Source: Chrysopilus asiliformis
Lineage: Eukaryota; Arthropoda; Insecta; Diptera; Rhagionidae
Direction of reading: 5' to 3'
Assembly (NCBI GenBank): GCA_964034945.1
Contig: OZ035960.1
Location: forward strand, 63,783,970-63,847,969
DNA: 64,000 bases
Shown here: piece by piece, positions 57,741 through 64,000 of the stretch
How the letters are laid out: the number at the start of each line of letters is the position of its first letter
Numbering within the stretch: the stretch's first letter is position 1
Notes under the pieces: model-generated
Seen by the model: only the letters and a program-made list of their open reading frames with translations
Databases searched by the model: none
What the model was told of the DNA's origin: nothing
Translations under genes and position numbers: made by a program

Positions 57741-58365
57741 ATATATAAAAAAAATTTCTAAAAAAAATAAAACCGACTTTAAAAAAAAACTGAAAAGAGA
57801 AAAAAGCACTAAAAAGAAAAAAATAATTTCAAACTATGTCCATTAATAGCGTATTTAAAATTCGCCTTTTTTGGAGTGGCGTTAAATTTACACTAAATAA
57901 AATCGTTGTAAAATTTCTATTGTCAAGTTTCGCACAAAATCAGTTTGTACATGGAGACAAAAAATAGGATAGATTTCTACAAAAAATAGTAACATATGAG
58001 ACAGTGGGCTTTTTTATAGCGATTGCTTAAAAATAGGGAATCCAATTTGGGACATAAAAGAACTTAGTTTTGGCGCTTCTAAGAGCCGTGTCTATAGTTA
58101 ATCTGTTTGACAACAAAATTTTTGGAGTCGATCTTAGTTCTTAGTTAGCCTTAAGGGTTAGAAAGTATGTAAACGATTAGCCTTAAGGGTTAGAAAGTAT
58201 GTAATTTATTTTAGTTGCAAATTTAACGCCACTCCAAAAAAGCCGAATTTTAAATACGCTATTAATGGACATAGTTTGAAATTATTTTTTTCTTTTTAGT
58301 GCTTTTTTCTCTTTTCAGTTTTTTTTTAAAGTCGGTTTTATTTTTTTTAGAAATTTTTTTTTTTT
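57741..58365. mobile_element. Foldback F3, copy 3, uninterrupted
   Basis: Nearly identical to copy 2; lacks the G3 insertion. Confidence 0.85.
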
Positions 58366-58564
58366 CGAACGTTTTTAGTTTCAATTTTTAATATAGGTAA
58401 AATTACAAAGGGTTTAAGGGGATAAGTCCGCAGATGAGAAATATATAAAAGAATCTTCCAGATATTGTATTGAACACAATACAAAGAATTTTACTCGATA
58501 TCCCAAGCAGGAAGGGGTTTGAAGGGGTAGGTTAACACGGGGGAAATATATAAAAGAACCTTCC

Positions 58565-59210
58565 TATAATTGCCAATCTGGCAATTATTGAAAGCTATAA
58601 TTGCCAATCTGGCAATTATTGAAAACCCGTATGGTGATTTAATTGAACGGCGTATCAAAATTTCATTTGAATTCAAATTTTCCAATAAGATTTTTTTAAA
58701 ACTTGTTCCAATCGGATTTTGATGTATGGGAGTTTTATGTAGAATCATATTCTAAATAACTTTTGTTCTTAGACTTTTTTGATAAGATGCACCGTTTTTG
58801 AGAAATTCGGAAAAAACGATTTCGTTCCTATGGGGGGTACCCCCCCATTTTTGCCCATTTACCCTCATACTGTCCTCGGGTCATTTCTGACCCAAATTCC
58901 ATTTTAATTAAACGTGTCTTCTCAACTACATGAAAAATGTTTGTATGATGTAGGCCCAGTGAACAAATTTCTTTTGAATACTGATAACAATAATCTATTT
59001 GTTCATATTTTAATCCATTGAAGAGCACTGATAATTGTGACGGGTGTAGTATTCTATGTAGAGGGTCATTCTTGACCCACGAAGACATCATACGTTATTT
59101 TTCTTAAGGACAGTATTAGGGTTAACGAACTTAGCCTCGCATTTTACGAAAAACGGATCTGCGCAAAATTTCAAGTCTCTAGCTCAATCCGTGCGCCCGC
59201 AATCCGCGCC

Positions 59211-59245
<35 letters not shown>

Positions 59246-59387
59246 GACGGACATGGAAAATTCAATTTTTTTTTATCATTCTAAACACACTGGTGTAATT
59301 CATTTTTGTGTGTGATGAAGGGATCTTGGCGTTACAAACGGTAAGGCAAAGTTAATATACCCTTTGGTTTCACCATACGGGTATAAA
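58565..59387 (+). mobile_element. Element X, copy in repeat block 3
   Basis: Nearly identical to the block 1 and 2 copies; its inner TTAA MITE is at 58862-59121. Confidence 0.65.
58862..59121. mobile_element. 260-bp TTAA MITE in X, block 3
   Basis: As in blocks 1 and 2, displaced by 5551 bp from block 2. Confidence 0.75.
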
Positions 59388-59837
59388 CATAACAAAAGCT
59401 ATAATTGCCAATCTGGCAATTATTGAAAACCTGTATGGTGATATTGGTTCTTAATTTGAGCATTTGTACCAAAATTACACTTTGAAGTCGAACTTTCCAA
59501 TAAGATTTTTTAAAATTTATTCCAATCGGATTTTGATGTATGGGAGTTTTATGTAGAATCATATCCTAAATAATTTTTGTTCTTGGACTTTTTTGATAAG
59601 ATGCACCGTTTTTGAGATATTCGGAAAAAACGTTTTCGTTTGTATGGGGGGTACCCCCCCTCATTTACCATTTTTGCCCACGAACGAACCGGGGTCCAAC
59701 CAGGAACTTTCTCTACAACTTTCTCTTTGGGATGACCAAAATCGGTCAACGCAGTAAAAAGTTAGGCGTGAACATACATAAAAAAAAATATTCAGGTGGA
59801 ATTGAGAACCTTTTCCTTTTTGGAAGTCGGTTAAAAA
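59388..59837. repeat. Partial X and spacer, block 3
   Basis: Corresponds to 48284-48733. Confidence 0.6.
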
Positions 59838-61594
59838 CTAGAATTTGGACCCGGCTTCGCCCGGCTAAAAGCGTGAACAGAAAAAAAACTTAGGAAAACT
59901 AAATTCATTTGGTTAAAAATTAGGTAGCCTGCATGCTGTTCGTTAATTTTTTCTCTTCGGAAAATGATTAACCCATTCGGTATTTTGATGCCATATGGCA
60001 ACGCAGTTAAAAATTTGAATTGACTTATTATTTATTTATTTTCAACACTCTATTCTCATTCAGTGCACCTTTAAGTGCATTTGTGACCCAATTTTGATTT
60101 TTTGAGTAAAAAGCTGGACTACAGTGGACATATTTGTAAAAAATAAAATTTTTTAATTTTTTTTGTTTTTTTTTCTTTTTTTTTTTGTTTTAAATGAATA
60201 CTGATAGCGTAAACATCATTAATTTGTATAAAGAGTATTTTTAACCCCCATAGAAAAAAACATGTACCGAACGGGTTAACAAACTAACAAAAAATTCCAG
60301 CACTTGCATTCGGTATTACTTTACCCCCCTCCGCTTACTCTCCCACCCATCGGGCTACTTTTTAATGAGTCTGTGTTGGTGCTGGACCCCCGACGAACAT
60401 CTGTGCCAAATTTCAGGCCAATCCGTTCAGTAGTTTCCTCGCGAAAGAGTAACATAGAGGAAGAGCTAAGTTTCGAAATCACTTTACCCCCTCCCCTTAC
60501 TCCCCCTCCACCGGTCGGGCTACTTTTTAATGAGTCTGTGTTGGTGCTGAACCCCCGACGAACATCTGTGCCAAATTTCAGGCCAATTGGTTCAGTAGTT
60601 TCCTCGCGAAAGAGTAACATAGCGCAAAAACTAAGTTTCGAAATCACTTTACCCCCTCCCCTTACTCCCTACACCTATCGGGCTACATTTTAATGGGTCT
60701 GTGTTGGGGCTGGACCCCCGACGAACATCTATGCCAAATTTCAAGCCAATCTGTTCAGTAATTTCCCCGCGAAAGAGTAACATAGCGCAAAAACTAAGTT
60801 TCGAAATCACTTTACCCCCTCCCCTTACTCTCCCCACCTATCGGGCTACTTTTTAATGGGTCTGTGTTGGGGCTGGATCCCCAACGAACATCTATTACAA
60901 ATTTTAGGCCAATCGGTTCAGTAGTTTCCCCGCGAAAGGGTAACATAGGGGGAAATCTAAGTTTCGAGATCACTTCACCCCCTCCCCTTACTCCCCCCAC
61001 CAATCGCGCTACTTTTTAATAGGTCTGTGTTGGTGCTGGACCCCCGACGAACATCTGTGCCAAATTTCAGGCCAATTGGTTCAGTAGTTGCCTCGCGAAA
61101 GAGTAACATAGCGCAAAAACTAAGTTTCGAAATCACTTTACCCCCTCCCCTTACTCTCGCAACCTCTCGGGCTACTTTTTAATGGGTCTATGTTGGGGCT
61201 GGACCCCCGACGAACATCTATGCAAAATTTCAGGCCAATCGGTTCAGTAGTTTCCCCGCGAAAGAGTAACATAGCGCAAAAACTAAGTTTCGAAATCACT
61301 TTACCCCCTCCCCTTGGTCCCCCCACCCCTCGGGCTACTTTTTAATGGGTCTATATTGGGGCTGGACCCCCGACAACCATCTAAGCCAAATTTCAGGCCA
61401 ATCGGTTAAGTAGTTTCCCCGCGAAAGAGTAACATAGCGCAAAAACTAAGTTTTTAAATCACTTTACCCCCTCCCCTTACTCCCCCCACCCCTCGCGCTA
61501 CTTTTCCGTATGCCTATGTTGGAACCAGAACTACCACAGACACTCATGCCAAATTTCAATTCAATCGGTTCAGCCGTTTTTGCGTGAAAGAGGA

Positions 61595-61641
<47 letters not shown>

Positions 61642-61665
61642 CCAACTCATTTTTATATATTAGTA
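59838..61665 (-). mobile_element. E6: last E element, joined to Helitron C
   Basis: About eight units, with a unit composition different from E2 and E4 after about 60960. Carries the TTAA MITE at 59972-60275. It has the longest cagacaga run (61596-61640). It ends tatatattagta, immediately followed by the inverted 3' end of Helitron C. Confidence 0.65.
59972..60275. mobile_element. TTAA MITE related to piggyBac, block 3
   Basis: TTAA at 59968-59971 and 60276-60279; as in blocks 1 and 2. Confidence 0.85.
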
Positions 61666-62004
61666 CTAGGGGCTGCGCCCCGAACCGCTTCGCGGTTCAT
61701 CCCCCACCCACAGGTCGGCCTTCGGCCTCCCTGTCCACGTCGGCCTTCGGCCTCCCCTACCCCTCCTCGGCCTTCGGCCTCGAATCATACGCGGCCTTCG
61801 GCCGCGCGTGTGATTTATCTCTTTACACTGACAAATATCGAGAAAAATTTGACAATAGATATTGAAATAATGGGTTATTGCCTGTTACACAAAAAAATTA
61901 TAAAAACACGCGTAAATTTCACAATAATATCGATTCTCCGCCCCTGGGACAACCACGCCTTGCTCGGCTTTTGACCTCGGGCCTGACTTTGCACGAAGCG
62001 GGGT

Positions 62005-62235
62005 AGATATTATTGGGCGAACAATTTCCCTGAGAGTTGGCCTTGCGAATGGAGACAACCGAGTCCCATCAGTGGTGTAGTAGACAGCAGGCGAGGGGGT
62101 TTACCGAGAGGGGAGGAGGTAGCTATTAGTGGGGGAAAAATTTCCATGAGGGCTGTCCTTCCTAATGGAGAAAACCGAACCCAAATTCTATCAGTGGTGT
62201 AGTAGATAGCAGGCGAGGGGCCTACCAAGAGGGGA
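62005..62235 (-). repeat. Two imperfect tandem units in the Helitron C trailer
   Basis: Two units of about 120 bp (caatttccctgagagttgg / aaatttccatgagggctgt.. through atcagtggtgtagtaga.. agaggggag) lie between the helicase stop and the terminal hairpins. Confidence 0.7.
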
Positions 62236-62394
62236 GTTTAAGTTTTAAATTTATGTTGTTTTTTTAAAATTTTGATTGTTTTTTTTCATGTTTTAATTTT
62301 TTTTTGTTCATTTTTTAATTTTTTTTTAATTTTTTTAAATTTTAATTTAAATTTTTTTCCAATGATTTTTTTGATTATGTTTTTTTTTTCAAAT

Positions 62395-64000
62395 TTAATT
62401 TAACGCTTCTTTGTAAACCACATTATTAGTGGTTCCATTTGGAGAACAGATAAATAAGTTATTGCAACCGCTTACTCTGGAGCAAGCAACGTAAAGCTGT
62501 CCGTGAGAAAAGCAACTTGTACGCAAGTCTACTCCTGCGGCCTGTAGCGTCTGGCCTTGGGATTTGTTGATAGTTATGGCGAAGCAGACGCTCACAGGAA
62601 ATTGTACTCGTTTAAATTCAAAGGGGAAATTGTTGGCTATGAGAGGTATTCGGGGTATAAATACGCTTTCTCCTTTACCAGACCCGGTCAAGATTCTGGC
62701 CTCAATGATATGCTTCCGCAATGATGTAATTCGTAATCGCGTCCCATTACAAAGTTTTGGGGGATTTAAGTTGCGCAACATCATAATTGGAGTACCGACT
62801 TTAAGCGTGATTATGTGTGCAGGAAGTCCGGGAGCGTTTAAGGAGTTTAAAAATTCTACAGGGTAATTTGTTGCATCATCTTGATGTACGACAGTATTAA
62901 TAGAGGTAAAAATAATTTCCGGAGCCTCAAACATGCCCAAAATAGCCCGATTAATTTCAACTGCCTGTTCATTTTTAGGTGTCAATATGGCTCTCTCACA
63001 CAGCCAAGAATCGTTTTTAATTGCGATTTGCTCGATATCGGGGAATACATTAGAAATTAGGTCGTCAACCGAAGAAACAGTTTGACATAGTGTTGGTGGG
63101 AGCTCAACTTCGCCGTTAATTTCAGGCATGGTCCCCTCACCTATTTTCAACAAAAACTTAGAAAACGTTTGAGTATTGGAGTCACCTCCGAGCCGAGCTC
63201 TCATGTTTAGAGTCAAAGAAAGTTTTTTCACCGTAGGCCAAAGAGCTGAGCGCTTAAGGCAGGCGTTGACTTCATCGGCCCTTGTGCCCCCTGTGACTAT
63301 AGGTAAAGTTTGTCGAAAGTCACCGGAAAGCAGAAATGTAACGCCTCCCATGACTCTATTGTCATTCCTGATATCCTGTAATGTGCGATTTAGAGCTTCG
63401 AATGCTTTTTTGCTGGCCATTGTACATTCATCCCATACAATGAGAACACAATCTTGCAAAACTTTTGCCTTATGGCTATTTTTGGAAATTGTACACATCG
63501 GGGTTTCACTATAATCGAGATTTATAGGAATTTTGAACATTGAGTGTGCAGTTTTGCCCCCAGGAAGCAATGTCGCTGCAATGCCAGAGGACGCCACTGC
63601 AATTGCTATTTTGCCATCGCCTCGCACCTTAGCCAAAAGTAAATTTATTACGAATGTTTTCCCAGTTCCCCCAGGAGCATCAATAAAAAACATTTGACCA
63701 GACATAGAAGAAATACTTTCCAAAAGTCGATGATATATATTTCTTTGTTCAGTATTCAATTTTGGTTCATTTTCCTGAACTAACAAACCCATTTCGGTGT
63801 AATTATAATTCGTTTGCTCTGCATATTCTTTATTGATCTCAACATTATGGGACAAAATTGGCGTCGGTAGTCCATAGTGATTTATACAGTTTCCGCCGAT
63901 AGAACAAACTAAATCTTGTAGATGAATGAGACAGCGATTTTCTATATCAGAGCAATGTGCCTGTAGATCTGTTTCAGGAAATCGCCGCCTGAGGTCATGA
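62395..64000 (-). CDS. Helitron RepHel helicase domain (Pif1-like), 5' end outside the window
   Basis: The stop is at 62395-62397 and the frame remains open to the right edge, beyond the apparent start near 63855: upstream codons read FPETDLQAHCSDIEN and DLVCSIGGNCINHYGLP. Motifs in order: Walker A DAPGGTGKT (about 63660), Walker B IVWDECTM (63435), LLSGDFRQTLPIV (63320), NLNPPKLCNGTRL (62745), FAITINKSQGQ (62580) and HGQLYVACSRV (62500). Unlike Helitron B, the GDFRQ motif has the usual Ser-Gly. The Rep (HUH) part, if present, lies to the right. The protein would nick, unwind and transfer one strand in rolling-circle transposition. Confidence 0.9.
   Translation of the reverse strand, partial: HDLRRRFPETDLQAHCSDIENRCLIHLQDLVCSIGGNCINHYGLPTPILSHNVEINKEYAEQTNYNYTEMGLLVQENEPKLNTEQRNIYHRLLESISSMSGQMFFIDAPGGTGKTFVINLLLAKVRGDGKIAIAVASSGIAATLLPGGKTAHSMFKIPINLDYSETPMCTISKNSHKAKVLQDCVLIVWDECTMASKKAFEALNRTLQDIRNDNRVMGGVTFLLSGDFRQTLPIVTGGTRADEVNACLKRSALWPTVKKLSLTLNMRARLGGDSNTQTFSKFLLKIGEGTMPEINGEVELPPTLCQTVSSVDDLISNVFPDIEQIAIKNDSWLCERAILTPKNEQAVEINRAILGMFEAPEIIFTSINTVVHQDDATNYPVEFLNSLNAPGLPAHIITLKVGTPIMMLRNLNPPKLCNGTRLRITSLRKHIIEARILTGSGKGESVFIPRIPLIANNFPFEFKRVQFPVSVCFAITINKSQGQTLQAAGVDLRTSCFSHGQLYVACSRVSGCNNLFICSPNGTTNNVVYKEALN

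Larger units (their letters stand above)
61666..64000 (-). mobile_element. Helitron C, 3' part, running off the right edge
   Basis: On the minus strand it ends with GGCCGAAGGCC repeats, hairpins ACCGCGAAGCGGT and GGGGCGCAGCCCC, and CTAG at 61666. This terminus is almost identical to that of Helitron B. Upstream are a 3' trailer of about 700 bp and a helicase gene open to the window edge. It is the only Helitron here whose coding part might be complete. Confidence 0.85.

Noticed and set aside
37260..61326. Dozens of 62-codon minus frames (VRGGGKVISKLSF..) and plus frames (PPPLTPP..) along the array
   Set aside because: They recur with the 163-bp unit, start and stop at unit boundaries because 163 is not a multiple of three, and show no protein-like constraint. 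They are by-products of the repeat.
45661..61645. cagacaga and cggacgga runs as independent microsatellites
   Set aside because: They sit at a fixed place near the end of each E or X element and are part of those elements, varying only in length.

Overview
This is a repeat-dominated piece of an insect nuclear genome, most likely from a higher fly. The evidence is eukaryotic: spliced DNA-transposon genes with GT..AG introns, Ty3/gypsy-type retrotransposons with tRNA primer-binding sites, rolling-circle Helitrons with Pif1-like helicases, Harbinger, piggyBac and hAT-type elements, and strong A+T bias. I found no host gene. Almost everything recognisable is mobile DNA, nested several layers deep. 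Where a related copy without the inserted DNA is present elsewhere in the window, the order of insertion can be read.

Left part (1-18.7 kb): an exon of a Harbinger-type accessory protein and a broken Harbinger transposase exon; the decayed start of a 17.6/297-like LTR element; a 1.1 kb LTR-like segment whose paralogue lies at 25.55 kb; a foldback element next to aaggataacg repeats; a 2.7 kb giant inverted repeat whose arms are tandem 171-bp units open as 57-codon repeats; Helitron A (non-autonomous, carrying a MITE); a second foldback element with 122-bp repeats; Helitron B (helicase only); a three-deep nest inside a hAT-type element; and an internally deleted piggyBac. Middle (18.7-37.1 kb): a decayed Ty3/gypsy element on the minus strand (gag, protease, RT, RNase H, integrase remains) interrupted by two DNA elements; an apparently complete Harbinger with a three-exon transposase and a convergent three-exon Myb/MADF-like partner; several MITEs; and a second, plus-strand gypsy-type gag with a good -1 frameshift site, cut off in the protease region by the start of the big array.

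Right part (37.1-64 kb): a large array of about 163-bp units organised into seven elements (E0-E6). Read on the minus strand, each element starts like Helitrons A/B where intact (TAATATATAAAA..GTTGGTG) and ends in a small hairpin plus CTAG. Four junctions are head-to-tail (CTAG directly followed by TACTAATATA), the last with the 3' end of Helitron C, whose helicase gene runs off the right edge. E1-E6 and their spacers form a higher-order repeat of about 5.55 kb present three times. Its spacers hold a foldback element, a Helitron-related element (X) and two kinds of TTAA-flanked MITE. Helitrons plausibly supply replication functions to E-type elements, and piggyBac, Harbinger and hAT transposases to the matching MITEs; those links are inferred from shared termini and target duplications.
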